DNA from: CALBZH01 sp964538515
GTDB taxonomy: Bacteria; Desulfobacterota; Syntrophobacteria; Syntrophobacterales; Syntrophobacteraceae
Reading direction: 5' to 3'
Assembly: GCA_964538515.1 (NCBI GenBank)
Contig: CAZIEW010000014.1
Location: forward strand, 12,298 to 76,297
Length of the DNA: 64,000 bases
The position numbers and the translations under genes were made by a program. The notes under the pieces are model-generated. The model was not told the origin of the DNA, did no database searches, and saw only the letters and a list, made by a program, of their open reading frames with translations. Shown piece after piece: positions 34,312 through 43,109 of the stretch. Each line of letters begins with the position of its first letter. Positions within the stretch are counted from its first letter, which is position 1.

Positions 34312-35445
34312 ATGAAAAGGATCATGCTGGTGACCGCGGCCCTTCTTCTTGCCGTGGGCTTTGCGGTGGCGGCCCGTTCTGCCAATGAGAGCCGCTCCGG
34401 GGAGGTGACAATGGAGAAAAAGGAAACAGCGCTCGATCAAGCCGTCTTTGCAGGCGGGTGCTTTTGGTGCACGGAATCCGATTTCGAAAAGGTGGATGGC
34501 GTTGTGGAGGTGGTGTCCGGTTATACCGGCGGCACGCGGGTCGATCCCTCCTATGAGCAGGTTTCGGCAGGCCAAACGGGTCATGTGGAGGCGGTGCAGG
34601 TTACATTTGATCCCGCCAAAGTCTCCTACAAGGAGCTTTTGGACTATTTTTGGAAGCATGTCGATCCGACCGATGGGGGAGGTCAGTTTGTGGACCGGGG
34701 AGGCCAGTATCGGTCCGCCATCTTCTACCGCAACGAGGAGCAGAGGGAGGTGGCCGAGGCGTCCAAGAGGGAGCTGCAGCAGTCGGGGCGGTTTCAAAAG
34801 CCGGTCGTGACCGACATCCTTCCGCTTAAGGTCTTCTATCGGGCGGAGGACTATCACCAGGATTATTACAAGAAGAACCCGATTCGCTACAACTTCTACC
34901 GGTTCAATAGCGGGCGGGATCAGTTTCTGTCGAAGGTATGGGGGAAATCCATGGAGCCGCCCAAGCGAAGCCCGCACGAAGAATCGGGCCGAGGCTCAGG
35001 CCCGTATGCCAAGCCAAGTGACGAGGAAATCCGAAGTCGGCTGACACCGCTCCAGTACAAGGTCACCCAGCAGGAGGGCACGGAGCCTCCCTTCAAGAAC
35101 GAGTATTGGGACAACAAAAGGGAGGGAATCTACGTGGATGTCGTCTCGGGTGAGCCGCTGTTCAGCTCCCTCGACAAGTACGATTCGGGGACCGGGTGGC
35201 CCAGCTTCACCAAGCCGCTTGAGTCCGGGAACATTGTCGAAAAGCAAGATCGCAGCCTCTTCACGACTCGGACCGAAGTGCGGAGCAAGCACGGGGATTC
35301 CCACTTGGGTCACGTGTTTCCGGACGGGCCTGCCCCGACCGGACTGCGATATTGCATGAATTCGGCATCGCTTCGCTTCATTCCTGCGGCCGATCTGGAA
35401 AAGGAAGGCTACGGGGCCTATTCCAAGCTGTTCCGCGCGAAGTGA
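34312..35445 (+). CDS. msrAB: Secreted bifunctional methionine sulfoxide reductase MsrA/MsrB
   Basis: Repairs methionine S- and R-sulfoxides in exported proteins. The 377-residue precursor has a signal peptide (IMLVTAALLLAVGFAVAARS). The MsrA domain has the catalytic GGCFWCTE, and YKKNPIRYNFYRFNSGRDQF closes it. The MsrB domain starts at LTPLQYKVTQQEGTEPPF and carries the catalytic Cys in RYCMNSASLRF. The CxxC zinc sites of many MsrB proteins are absent (VSGEPLF), so this is the metal-free type. The ATG follows AGGGGAGCGC. It diverges from the DAC gene. A homologous fused enzyme occurs in Neisseria PilB and streptococci. Confidence 0.93.
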   Translation: MKRIMLVTAALLLAVGFAVAARSANESRSGEVTMEKKETALDQAVFAGGCFWCTESDFEKVDGVVEVVSGYTGGTRVDPSYEQVSAGQTGHVEAVQVTFDPAKVSYKELLDYFWKHVDPTDGGGQFVDRGGQYRSAIFYRNEEQREVAEASKRELQQSGRFQKPVVTDILPLKVFYRAEDYHQDYYKKNPIRYNFYRFNSGRDQFLSKVWGKSMEPPKRSPHEESGRGSGPYAKPSDEEIRSRLTPLQYKVTQQEGTEPPFKNEYWDNKREGIYVDVVSGEPLFSSLDKYDSGTGWPSFTKPLESGNIVEKQDRSLFTTRTEVRSKHGDSHLGHVFPDGPAPTGLRYCMNSASLRFIPAADLEKEGYGAYSKLFRAK

Positions 35446-35597
35446 GACGCCGACCGCCGAACCGATGCCGCCGATGTCGTGCTGTGGGCAGGATGACCAT
35501 GCATCGACTGTTGCCCGCAGGTTGACCATCGGGAAGGGCCTAGGATCGGGAACCGGGCAGAAGATGCCCCCGCTGGGGGAAGGTCAGCACGATCGGT

Positions 35598-35993
35598 TCA
35601 TCGGCGACCACGTCGGAGCCGGAGCATCACGTAAGGCCCCACCAAGGTCCACAGAGGGATCAGGATCCAGACTCGGCCCGCAAAAATGTCGTAGTCCTGG
35701 AGGAGTCTGCTCCACGGCTGCCCGATAATGAAGTGGCCCAGGATGGTCTCAAAGGCGAGGGTTAAGACGAGCCACGTGGTCCCGATGGTCCAGGCCTGCT
35801 TTGAGGAAACCACCGGCCGACTCGTGTCCAGCAGCCGGAAGTAGCCGAAAAACACGATGAGGAGGCTGACGGTCGAGATCTGATGGGCCGCCAGTTCTCC
35901 CACGTGCGGTTTGTACAAGACATCTCGAAGCCCGCCGTTCAAGACCGCGAGCACCATCATGCCGAGCCAGGCCAGGAATACCCTGATCAACAT
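35598..35993 (-). CDS. Small four-helix membrane protein, uncharacterised
   Basis: About 131 residues with four predicted transmembrane helices (LIRVFLAWLGMMVLAVLNGG, TVSLLIVFFGYFRLL, IGTTWLVLTLAFETILG, WILIPLWTLVGPYVMLRLR) and short loops. I recognise no named family. The start is the ATG that leads directly into the first helix; an ATG 14 codons upstream is possible. A conserved-looking acidic residue (E) sits in the third helix, followed by GHFIIGQPWSRL. No functional hint comes from the neighbours. Confidence 0.6.
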   Translation of the reverse strand: MLIRVFLAWLGMMVLAVLNGGLRDVLYKPHVGELAAHQISTVSLLIVFFGYFRLLDTSRPVVSSKQAWTIGTTWLVLTLAFETILGHFIIGQPWSRLLQDYDIFAGRVWILIPLWTLVGPYVMLRLRRGRR

Positions 35994-36075
35994 TCGATGA
36001 TCGTCTCCATCTCGACGGATCGATGCCAAAAGCATCCACCGCCTCTTCGTTGTCCCTTCTCAGGATCAGAGAGCC

Positions 36076-36549
36076 TCAGCTCGCGATGATGTTCGGCGAC
36101 GATCCGATCCCTTCCCGTTCCAGCAGCTCTTCCAAGGTCAGCTCCTCCACGGGGCGCAGGTCCCGCACAGCAAAGTACGCGTTGTTGGCGGCATTGTAGG
36201 CAAGAGACATCTGTGCGGCGCTCAGTACTTCGCTCCAGTCGGCTCCGAAATGAGCACGAAAGGCCTGCTGCAGCTCCTCCGTTTCGACAGCCTCGGGTAC
36301 TAAACACCATACGTTGTCGAGGCTGCCCACGGCAACCAAGCGACGCGGACTGATTCAGCCGGACTCATAGAAATAGACGGTCAAACCGGACGCCGTGCTT
36401 CCCGTGCGGTGGCCAGGGAGTCCCGACAGAGCCTCGCCCTGCATGGTTCCAAAGACGACAAGGGGATGGCTCGCCGCAATAGCGAGGATTCCGGACAAAC
36501 GGCCGCAGCCCAATGCGACTAAGAGCGCTTCTTGCCTGACATGGCTCAT
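36076..36549 (-). CDS. Reading frame with one in-frame TGA: selenoprotein candidate or broken gene
   Basis: Downstream of the cupin gene and overlapping its stop (ATGA) a frame runs 64 codons, meets TGA at 36357-36355 (TVYFYESG-TGA-ISPRRLVAVG) and continues open for another 93 codons to a TAA/TGA-type stop. The second part alone would have to start at a TTG. Its composition is protein-like (DNVWCLVPEAVETEELQQAF, AYNAANNAYFAV). Seventeen bases after the TGA, GGTTGCC and GGCAGCC can pair around a GTG loop. Stem length, distance and leading G all fit the bacterial SECIS pattern. Alternatives are a nonsense mutation or two separate small genes. No family was recognised. Confidence 0.4.
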
Positions 36550-36932
36550 GCACATCCTTCCACGATTCGATAGCCGGCGGATTTCAGGGATGGGCGGGTG
36601 TACGTGAAAAGCATCTCCACCGGCTCATCAAACGGGTTGTAGAACCAGTGGACGGCGCCTCGGGGCACGAACATCGTGTCGCCCTGCTTCATCTCGACTT
36701 CGGATTCTCCAAGTCCGCTCATGCCGCGTCCCTTGAGAATGTAGATCACTTCCTCTGCGTCCTTGTGGATATGCTTCTTATGGGTGGAAGTCTTCGCTTC
36801 GAACCTGCAGTAGGCGAAGGTGATGTCCTCTGCTCCCACGGTGTCCTTGTCGACCAGGACAACCCGCCTCGCATTGTCCAAGTCCTTGATCGGCTCCTCT
36901 CGTCCGTCCGCAAGCCCAAGCACGTATCTCAA
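36546..36932 (-). CDS. Cupin-domain protein
   Basis: The 128-residue product is a single cupin_2 barrel. Motif 1 is HKKHIHKDAEEVIYILKGRG with the metal-ligand histidines and Glu; motif 2 is PRGAVHWFYNPFDEPVEM with the last His. Such small cupins bind a metal and act as isomerases, dioxygenases or sugar or ligand sensors; the sequence does not decide which. The start ATG opens a conserved-looking N-terminus (RYVLGLADGREEPIKD). Its stop overlaps the following TGA-interrupted frame, so the two are cotranscribed. Confidence 0.82.
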   Translation of the reverse strand: MRYVLGLADGREEPIKDLDNARRVVLVDKDTVGAEDITFAYCRFEAKTSTHKKHIHKDAEEVIYILKGRGMSGLGESEVEMKQGDTMFVPRGAVHWFYNPFDEPVEMLFTYTRPSLKSAGYRIVEGCA

Positions 36933-37386
36933 CTCACTCTCCTTTCATCAAGTCAACAGATCCTCACGGGATAAGCGTCGCGCCAAAATGGCGGTTACCG
37001 CAATACTAAGCGCTGTCCTTTCGATTCGCCACCCGGATATGCGACCCGTCTGCCAAATTGAGCTTCCGGCCGCAGCGGAGTCTGCAGTCCGTGAGCCCAA
37101 CTCAATCGTGGACCCATAAGGAGCCAAGCCTCGAGAAAGACCGCCAAGAGCCGGTCGTGACATTCGGTTCTGAAGCGGACTCGCTCAGCGTCCAGTGGAG
37201 CCTCATGGTTTTCATATTTGGAAGTGGAAATAGAATGGAATGCGTATAGTGTGAGAAGCTGATCCCCAACGGAGGGAGGCTCGCTGTGTGAGTATTCGCG
37301 GTGGTGAGGGAAGCTCTCTGCGAGACACCGGGGAGTAAGGCCGCAGGCGCAGGACGGAGTCCCTGTTTTTGAGGGAGGTAGACCAC
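36933..37386. other. Divergent intergenic region upstream of the P-type ATPase
   Basis: About 450 bases between the leftward cupin gene and the rightward ATPase gene. I see no credible gene. The last 120 bases before the ATPase contain several small inverted repeats (for example AGCTCTCTGC...). GGGGAGTA near 37330 recalls the 5' strand of manganese riboswitches, but the rest of that motif is missing. It probably holds the ATPase promoter and leader. Confidence 0.35.
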
Positions 37387-40185
37387 TTGAAACGTTGGCA
37401 CGAGCTCGAAGCAACGCAGGTGCTTGACTCATTTAACGTCGATGCGACCAATGGCTTGAGTCATGACGAGGCCGAGCACCGCCTGTCGGTGCACGGTCCG
37501 AATCAGCTGAGAGAGCGGAATCCACGGGGGCCTTGGAAGATCTTCTGGGAGCAGTTCGCTGCAACGATGGTGGTGATCCTCGTCGTTGCGGCACTCCTTT
37601 CGTGGCTGCTGGGGGACCGGAAGGACGCCATCGCCATTGTGATTATCGTGATCCTGAACGCAATCCTGGGCCATCGTCAGGAATACAAGGCCGAGAAAGC
37701 CATGGCTGCTTTGAAGGCGATGGCCGTTCCGAACGTCAGGGTGTTGCGCGAGGGGCAAGTTGTCGAGGTTTCCGCTCATGCCGTGGCTCCCGGCGATATT
37801 CTCATTCTCGAAGCCGGCAACGTGGTCCCTGCGGATGCCAGGGTGATCGAAAGTAAAAGCCTGAGGACGCAGGAAGCAAGTCTCACGGGGGAATCTCAGC
37901 CCGTTTCCAAGACCTCACATGGGCTCGAAGGCGAAGCCCTCACGCTGGCGGATCGCAAGAACATGGTTTTCATGGGAACCTTCGTCACCTATGGGCGCGG
38001 CCGGGCCATCGTGACGGCAACGGGAATGGAAACGGAGCTTGGGCGCATTGCCGACATGATTCAGACGGTCGGCAATGAGCCCACTCCGCTTCAGAACCGT
38101 TTAGCCCAGGTGGGACAAGGGCTGGCGGGTGCCGCACTGGCGATCGTGGGCATTGTCTTTTTGATCGGGATTTGGCGAGGTGAAAACCTCAGGGAGATGT
38201 TCCTCCTGGCCATCAGTCTGGCGGTGGCGGCGGTCCCGGAAGGGCTGCCGGCCGTTGTCACCATCACACTTGCCCTCGGCTCGCAGCGCCTCCTGCGGCG
38301 AAAGGCCCTGATACGCAAGCTGCCGGCGGTGGAAACCCTCGGCTCGGTTACGGTCATCTGCACGGACAAGACAGGCACTTTGACCCAGAATCGCATGGAG
38401 GTCTCGCTCCTCAGTGTGCCGGGAGACCAAGTGCAATTCTCGCTTGAGGCGGTTGTGCGTGGTCTATCCGTTCCAAGCCCGGCGTCCGAGATCGAATCAG
38501 TGGGAGCCGGGAGTCAAGCTCTAACCGTCCTCCTGGTGGGCGGTGCCCTGTGCAACGACGCGGTTTTCCAGGGAGGCGATGATTGCGACCGTCGTGATCC
38601 GCAGGCCATGGGGGAGCCGACTGAGAACGCGCTCATCATGGCTGCGGCGCGGGCGGGGTACTGGAAACCGGATCTCCAGAAAATCCTTCCGCGTGTGGGA
38701 GAGATCCCTTTCGATTCCGAGCGCAAGCGAATGACGACCTGGCATCGCATTCAAGAGGGAGGGGCTCCTTTTGTGGATGCGCTCAAGGCTCTCAGCCCGC
38801 AGGGGGGTGCTCAAGGCAACGGAGGCTGTATCGCCTTCTGCAAGGGTGGCTCGGATGGACTCTTGACCGTTTGCAGCCGGATCTTGACCGAAGGAAGGGC
38901 CGAGCCTCTGGATGAGGTCACTGCACGGCGCATTCTGGATGCCGGTGATGCGCTTGCGAGCCGCGGGATGCGTGTTCTTGGACTCGCCTTTCGGGTGCTC
39001 AGCGGGGTGGAAGGTTCGTTGCCAGTGGAGCAACCCGTGGAGGACGTTGAGAGGGATCTCACCTTCGTCGGTCTCTTCGGCTTGATCGATCCCCCGCGCC
39101 CCGAAGCGCGGTCTTCGGTGGCTCTGTGCCGGAGTGCGGGAATCCGGCCGGTGATGATCACCGGGGACCATCCGCTTACAGCGCTTTATATCGCCAGGGA
39201 GCTGGGACTGGAGGGTGATGGGACCGTCCTGAGCGGGGATGAGGTCGCGGAGTCCACGGATGAGGAGCTCGAGCAGGCCGTCGAGAAGGTGTCGGTTTAC
39301 GCCCGGGTTTCTCCCGAGCACAAGTTGAGGATCGTCCAGGCTCTTCAGAAGAACCACCACATCGTGGCCATGACGGGTGACGGCGTGAACGACGCACCGG
39401 CTCTGAAAAAGGCGGAGATCGGAGTCGCCATGGGAGTCACCGGAACGGACGTCTCCAAAGAAGTTGCGGACATGGTGCTTCTGGACGACAATTTCGCCAC
39501 CATTGTAGCGGCGGTGCAAGAGGGCCGTGCTATTTATGACAACATCCGAAAGTTCCTCAAGTATATGCTGACGAGCAATTCAGGGGAGCTTTGGGTGATG
39601 CTGATCGGCCCGATCCTGGGAATGCCCCTCCCGCTGCTGCCCCTGCAAATTCTCTGGATCAACCTGGTTACCGACGGCCTTCCGGCCCTGGCCCTGGGTG
39701 TTGAGCCAGCCGAGCCCGATATCATGCGGCGACCGCCCTTGAAGCCTGAGGGGAATATCTTTGGCGGCGGCCTGGGTCGACACATCTTGTGGGTGGGCGT
39801 CCTGATGGGTGCGATTCCTCTGGCTGCCGGCTATGCCTGCTGGCGTGGTCAGGACCTCCATTGGCAGACCATTGTGTTCACCATCCTGACGTTTTGCCAA
39901 ATGAGTCACGTGATGGCCGTTCGCTCAAGTCATGTTTCCCTGTTCAGGCAGGGGCTTCTCACGAACAAAGCCCTGTTGGGAGCGGTCACCCTAACCGTCT
40001 TTCTCCAGTTCGCCGTGATTTATTCGCCGTTCCTGCGGAACGTCTTTCATACGAGCGCCCTCAGCTTTACGGAGCTCGTGACGTGCATTGGGTTGAGCAG
40101 CATCATTTTCTGGGCTGTGGAGATCGAAAAAACCTTTGTCTCCAGGAGAATGGCCACACAGGGGACTTTCGAAGAGCACCTATGA
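37387..40185 (+). CDS. Calcium-type (P2) cation-transporting P-type ATPase
   Basis: ATP-driven cation pump of the inner membrane, 932 residues, of the SERCA/PMR1 type. An N-terminal cation-ATPase domain is followed by helices M1-M2. The actuator has SLTGESQPVSK. M4 carries AVPEGLPAVVTITLA, the Ca2+-site motif PEGLP. The P domain has the phosphorylation site ICTDKTGTLTQN, with the hinge MTGDGVNDAPALKKAEIGVA. The C-terminal helices include NLVTDGLPALALGVEP. The start is a TTG nine bases after GGGAGG. An earlier TTG at 37369 lies over that Shine-Dalgarno and is less likely. Ca2+ or Mn2+ export is the likely task. Confidence 0.92.
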   Translation: MKRWHELEATQVLDSFNVDATNGLSHDEAEHRLSVHGPNQLRERNPRGPWKIFWEQFAATMVVILVVAALLSWLLGDRKDAIAIVIIVILNAILGHRQEYKAEKAMAALKAMAVPNVRVLREGQVVEVSAHAVAPGDILILEAGNVVPADARVIESKSLRTQEASLTGESQPVSKTSHGLEGEALTLADRKNMVFMGTFVTYGRGRAIVTATGMETELGRIADMIQTVGNEPTPLQNRLAQVGQGLAGAALAIVGIVFLIGIWRGENLREMFLLAISLAVAAVPEGLPAVVTITLALGSQRLLRRKALIRKLPAVETLGSVTVICTDKTGTLTQNRMEVSLLSVPGDQVQFSLEAVVRGLSVPSPASEIESVGAGSQALTVLLVGGALCNDAVFQGGDDCDRRDPQAMGEPTENALIMAAARAGYWKPDLQKILPRVGEIPFDSERKRMTTWHRIQEGGAPFVDALKALSPQGGAQGNGGCIAFCKGGSDGLLTVCSRILTEGRAEPLDEVTARRILDAGDALASRGMRVLGLAFRVLSGVEGSLPVEQPVEDVERDLTFVGLFGLIDPPRPEARSSVALCRSAGIRPVMITGDHPLTALYIARELGLEGDGTVLSGDEVAESTDEELEQAVEKVSVYARVSPEHKLRIVQALQKNHHIVAMTGDGVNDAPALKKAEIGVAMGVTGTDVSKEVADMVLLDDNFATIVAAVQEGRAIYDNIRKFLKYMLTSNSGELWVMLIGPILGMPLPLLPLQILWINLVTDGLPALALGVEPAEPDIMRRPPLKPEGNIFGGGLGRHILWVGVLMGAIPLAAGYACWRGQDLHWQTIVFTILTFCQMSHVMAVRSSHVSLFRQGLLTNKALLGAVTLTVFLQFAVIYSPFLRNVFHTSALSFTELVTCIGLSSIIFWAVEIEKTFVSRRMATQGTFEEHL

Positions 40186-40202
40186 ATGAGTGAGATCCGC
40201 GT

Positions 40203-40346
40203 TTGGAGGCAAAATTCGGAGCGCCGCCGACGCTTGCGGGAAGCCTCGCCCTGGTGGCTACCGCCTACCTTGCCGAGGTGCGTGGCATGAAGATTGGCAT
40301 TGTCTCCGCCGGTCCGGTCCTCGGGGCGGAAGCTGGTTTTGAATAG
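40203..40346 (+). pseudogene. Short orphan frame, possible gene remnant
   Basis: A 47-codon frame from a TTG preceded by poor context. The translation (MEAKFGAPPTLAGSLALVAT, then AYLAEVRGMKIGIVSAGPVL) is hydrophobic and protein-like and ends at TAG. It starts 17 bases after the ATPase stop. It may be the remains of a small membrane protein or of a larger gene. No homologue is recognised; low confidence. Confidence 0.2.
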
Positions 40347-40377
40347 ATCCTTCTAGACTGCCGGATTTCTGGCTTGC

Positions 40378-40500
40378 ATGCAGTTCGGACTCACAGCGTT
40401 CGCCGTCTTTTCTTTTCTGGGCATCATCTTGTCGGCCGGGAGAGGGAAGCGGCAGATCGCGGCAGCGGAGAGCGAGGTTCCGACAACCCACAGAGCCTGA
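40378..40500 (+). CDS. Possible 40-residue single-helix membrane protein
   Basis: The frame encodes a hydrophobic helix (FGLTAFAVFSFLGIILSAG) followed by a basic and polar tail (RGKRQIAAAESEV), the profile of a small bitopic membrane protein. It starts at ATG and ends at TGA. There is no good ribosome binding site (ATTTCTGGCTTGC), which weighs against it. No relative is known to me. Confidence 0.3.
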   Translation: MQFGLTAFAVFSFLGIILSAGRGKRQIAAAESEVPTTHRA

Positions 40501-40665
40501 TGGATCAATCTCGACGGCCGGCCTCGGCTATGCCGAGTAGCCTCAGAGATCTCGATGAGTGATTTCGCACAGCCGGAGGCGAAAGTTCATCTGGACGTGG
40601 TTCCCTAATGAACTTTATATCTCGTGTCTATAGGTGACGTAACCTTGGGCTGGAGGCCAATCTAG

Positions 40666-40890
40666 TTGACAATTTCCCACCTTCGATTATTTCAGCAAAG
40701 AATTATGCGCGAGAATTGCCTTGCCTTTCTGCTTTTAGGGACTAGAATCCTAAATTAATAAATCAGTGTGGTTCGGTATTTTTGAGTTACCTCCGGAATC
40801 GGTCTTTTGCCTCACAGTGAAGCGGTTCAGATGTTGCTCCGAACTAACGTAACCGCAAAAGAGCTCACAGTGAAAGAATAGGATTGGAAA
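40666..40890 (+). promoter_or_regulatory. Promoter and long 5' leader of the cold-shock gene
   Basis: TTGACA at 40666-40671 is followed by weakly matching -10 candidates (GATTAT, TATTTC) and about 190 bases of AT-rich leader before the csp ATG. Long leaders that refold at low temperature control many cspA-type genes. That this one does is inference; the ATG is preceded by AGGATTGGAAA. Confidence 0.45.
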
Positions 40891-41091
40891 ATGGCTGAAG
40901 GTCGAGTGAAATGGTTTAATGACGGAAAAGGGTTTGGCTTTATAGAAGCTGATGCAGGACATGATGTTTTTGTTCATTTCAGCGCAATTGATGACAATGG
41001 TTTCAAGTCTCTAAGCGAAGGCGAAAGAGTCTCATTCGATGAGGAACGAGGAACCAAAGGACTTCAAGCTGCCAGAGTGAAAAAGCTCTAA
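40891..41091 (+). CDS. cspA: CspA-family cold-shock protein
   Basis: The 66-residue product is one cold-shock domain that binds single-stranded RNA and DNA. RNP1 is KGFGFIEAD and RNP2 is VFVHFSAID; GRVKWFNDGKGFGF is the family start, and FDEERGTKGLQAARVKKL closes the barrel. It acts as an RNA chaperone. A long AT-rich leader precedes it and a strong terminator follows, so it is a single-gene transcript. The region is less GC-rich than the neighbouring genes. Confidence 0.96.
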   Translation: MAEGRVKWFNDGKGFGFIEADAGHDVFVHFSAIDDNGFKSLSEGERVSFDEERGTKGLQAARVKKL

Positions 41092-41129
41092 CTCAATAGC
41101 AGCAAAATTCGACAAATTTACGAAGGAAA

Positions 41130-41155
41130 AAGCCGGAGTAATCTCCGGCTTTTTT
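41130..41155 (+). terminator. Intrinsic terminator after the cold-shock gene
   Basis: AAGCCGGAG pairs with CTCCGGCTT across a four-base loop, followed by a run of T. It lies about 40 bases after the csp stop. Confidence 0.9.
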
Positions 41156-41256
41156 AGCATTTATCGTCGAAGCGGCTTCTCCCTTTTCTCTTTTTATATT
41201 CATTACAAAAAACTCTATAAAATACTCTAAGATTGTAGAGTAAATAGGATACGACG

Positions 41257-41451
41257 ATGGCGCAAAAACCAAGCTTCCAGAAGGCGGAGAAAGAACGAAG
41301 GCGGCAGGAAAAACAGAAGGAAAAGGAAGCTCGGCGTGCCGAGGCAAAACTCCTCAAATCCAATCGCGCTGAGACTGTTTCTGGTGAAGATCCCGATATT
41401 GCCGGTATTCGACCTGGTCCACAACCGTTGCCCGAGCAATGGAAGTATTAA
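41257..41451 (+). CDS. Small highly charged protein, uncharacterised
   Basis: The 64 residues begin with a Lys/Arg/Glu-rich helix (KAEKERRRQEKQKEKEARRA), probably a single coiled or charged helix, and end in a Pro-rich segment (GIRPGPQPLPEQWKY). AGGATACGACG precedes the ATG. The upstream 100 bases are AT-rich and contain ATAGGAT-like promoter material. Such proteins are common as hypotheticals near cold-shock genes; an RNA-binding role is possible only by composition. Confidence 0.6.
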   Translation: MAQKPSFQKAEKERRRQEKQKEKEARRAEAKLLKSNRAETVSGEDPDIAGIRPGPQPLPEQWKY

Positions 41452-41555
41452 GCAAGTCGGAGCTCAAGAATATTTCCGTAGATATTCAAGGGCTGATCTG
41501 AGGGTTCAAACACGGCGGATGAGCTTTTGCTCATCAGAGAGGGAAGGGTTATTTT

Positions 41556-42083
41556 ATGGGTGAGCCCATGGAAATAAACCTAGAACGCAGTACCTACATA
41601 TGGGATGGCAATCGATGGTATCATTCAAAGACCTTTGTGACGCCACCCAGAGTAGATATTCTCAAACTTGATACCCTTCTGTTGAAAGCCATTGAAGAGC
41701 AGGATCGCTCCATCTCGAACATTGATGATCTCCTTGACCGAGCACGCCAAGCTGGGGAGGCTCTTCAGTTCCAACGGGTAGGTCAGATCGCCTTGCGGAT
41801 CCTGAAGCTTGAGCCAGGCCACGGCCCTGCGGCGACACTGCTTTGCTCTGCTCTGCGGGCGCAGAATCGTCCCGCCCAAGCACTCAAGGCGACGCAGTCG
41901 ATGAAGGACAGTGACTATGCTCCCCTGCTTGTGTCGAGGGCGTCGGCCCTTTGCGACCTGGAGCGATGGGAGGAAGCCTCGGATGAAGTTACGCGAGCTC
42001 GGGCTGTTGGAGCCGGTAAGTTGGCCACCCAGGTGGTGAGAAGAATCAAGAGCCGTAAGCCCATGGAGCGTGTGCTTGGATGA
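41556..42083 (+). CDS. TPR-like helical protein, uncharacterised
   Basis: The 175 residues start with a short beta-like segment (STYIWDGNRWYHSKTFVTPP) and then turn fully helical with two or three TPR-type repeats (ALQFQRVGQIALRILKLEPG, NRPAQALKATQSMKDSDYAP, RASALCDLERWEEASDEVTR). An ATG four codons later is an alternative start. TPR domains mediate protein contacts; no partner is evident. Its neighbours are other small uncharacterised genes between csp and the DEAD-box helicase. Confidence 0.6.
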   Translation: MGEPMEINLERSTYIWDGNRWYHSKTFVTPPRVDILKLDTLLLKAIEEQDRSISNIDDLLDRARQAGEALQFQRVGQIALRILKLEPGHGPAATLLCSALRAQNRPAQALKATQSMKDSDYAPLLVSRASALCDLERWEEASDEVTRARAVGAGKLATQVVRRIKSRKPMERVLG

Positions 42084-42221
42084 GCGTCGGCCCTCCCGGG
42101 ACCATTGGGCCTCGGGGAATTCGTTGTCCACACGTCCGAGCTTTTTTCAGAAATCGGCACGCAGTGAAGACAATGCAGGCCATCACGCGATCGAGCTGTT
42201 ATCCTAGATGGAGACGACTTC

Positions 42222-42500
42222 ATGAAACCGAATCCGCACCAGTGTCAACAGACTAACGACCCACAGAGGCACTTCAACTGCTTGCATTACGACCAGTGCT
42301 TGACCCTGGCGGCTCATGGGAGGTGGGATGGCTTCACTTGTGCTGCTTGTGGGTTCATGAAATCAGTGGAGAACGCTTCCTTGGCCCTGACGCGAATCCG
42401 GGCACAGGAGAGCCGACGCTCGTCCGGAGATTTGCACGAGCTTAAGAAGAAGACCAGGAATCTCGCCGTGCTCACGCCCAGACGAGATAATATGAAGTAG
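42222..42500 (+). CDS. Small Cys-rich protein, probable zinc-binding
   Basis: The 92 residues contain five cysteines in the first half: C8, then HFNCLHYDQC (C20, C26) and FTCAACGF (C40, C43), with several histidines. The pattern suggests a zinc-ribbon-like fold. The C-terminal half is a basic helix (HELKKKTRNLAVLTPRR). GGAGACGACTTC precedes the ATG. No family name can be given. It shares orientation with its neighbours in the cold-shock region. Confidence 0.55.
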   Translation: MKPNPHQCQQTNDPQRHFNCLHYDQCLTLAAHGRWDGFTCAACGFMKSVENASLALTRIRAQESRRSSGDLHELKKKTRNLAVLTPRRDNMK

Positions 42501-42569
42501 CCGAACCGAACGGGTTTGGCTACTGAAGACGGGCGGTCCGTAAAGCAGCATTCCATAAGGAATTGACCC

Positions 42570-43067
42570 ATGGAAACCATGCCAAGTGCATTAGTAAAGG
42601 ACCTACTTTCAACGGGCTATTTCTATTCGGAATTGAGAAGTTATGGTCATTCCAAGGAGATAGATCTCGCAACCTATATCAGGGATTACACCATTCCATT
42701 TTTGATCAAAACATTAGATAAATATAAAACATCCGGACAAGTCGATAGATATGAGATCTTCAATCTAGCGATTAAATGTCTAGCGGATGTTCACGATGAT
42801 GCGCTAGGGGAATCGATCCTCGGACTCAAGAAAATCACCGCAGAAGAAATAGACTCTAATGAAAAAGTCCTGCATCGAGTCAATCAGGACGATAGATCGC
42901 GTCGAGTGTGCCATCGGAAGTCACAATCCGCACAGATATTAGCAAAACTGCTGGTGAGTATCATCAAAATGTTTAAACTGGTTGAAAGCGTTACCAAGCG
43001 GAATCCACAACAGGCAGTCAACGACCCGGTGAATGATCTTCAGGAACTGGCCATCCCCGCCAAGTAA
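42570..43067 (+). CDS. AT-rich uncharacterised helical protein
   Basis: The 165 residues are mostly helical (SKEIDLATYIRDYTIPFLIK, YEIFNLAIKCLADVHDDALG, SAQILAKLLVSIIKMFKLVE) with no recognised domain. Codon use differs from the surrounding genes: many ATA, TTA and AAA codons, clearly more AT-rich. This suggests recent acquisition. AAGGAATTGACCC precedes the ATG. It ends 42 bases before the DEAD-box helicase gene. Confidence 0.55.
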   Translation: METMPSALVKDLLSTGYFYSELRSYGHSKEIDLATYIRDYTIPFLIKTLDKYKTSGQVDRYEIFNLAIKCLADVHDDALGESILGLKKITAEEIDSNEKVLHRVNQDDRSRRVCHRKSQSAQILAKLLVSIIKMFKLVESVTKRNPQQAVNDPVNDLQELAIPAK

Positions 43068-43109
43068 CCGAGGACTGCACGCAACCCACCTAAGGAGCAA
43101 CCTACGAAT

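Noticed and set aside
37326..37386. GGGGAGTA before the P-type ATPase, reminiscent of the yybP-ykoY manganese riboswitch
   Set aside because: Only the 5' strand resembles the motif; the second loop and the closing strand are not found within the remaining leader.
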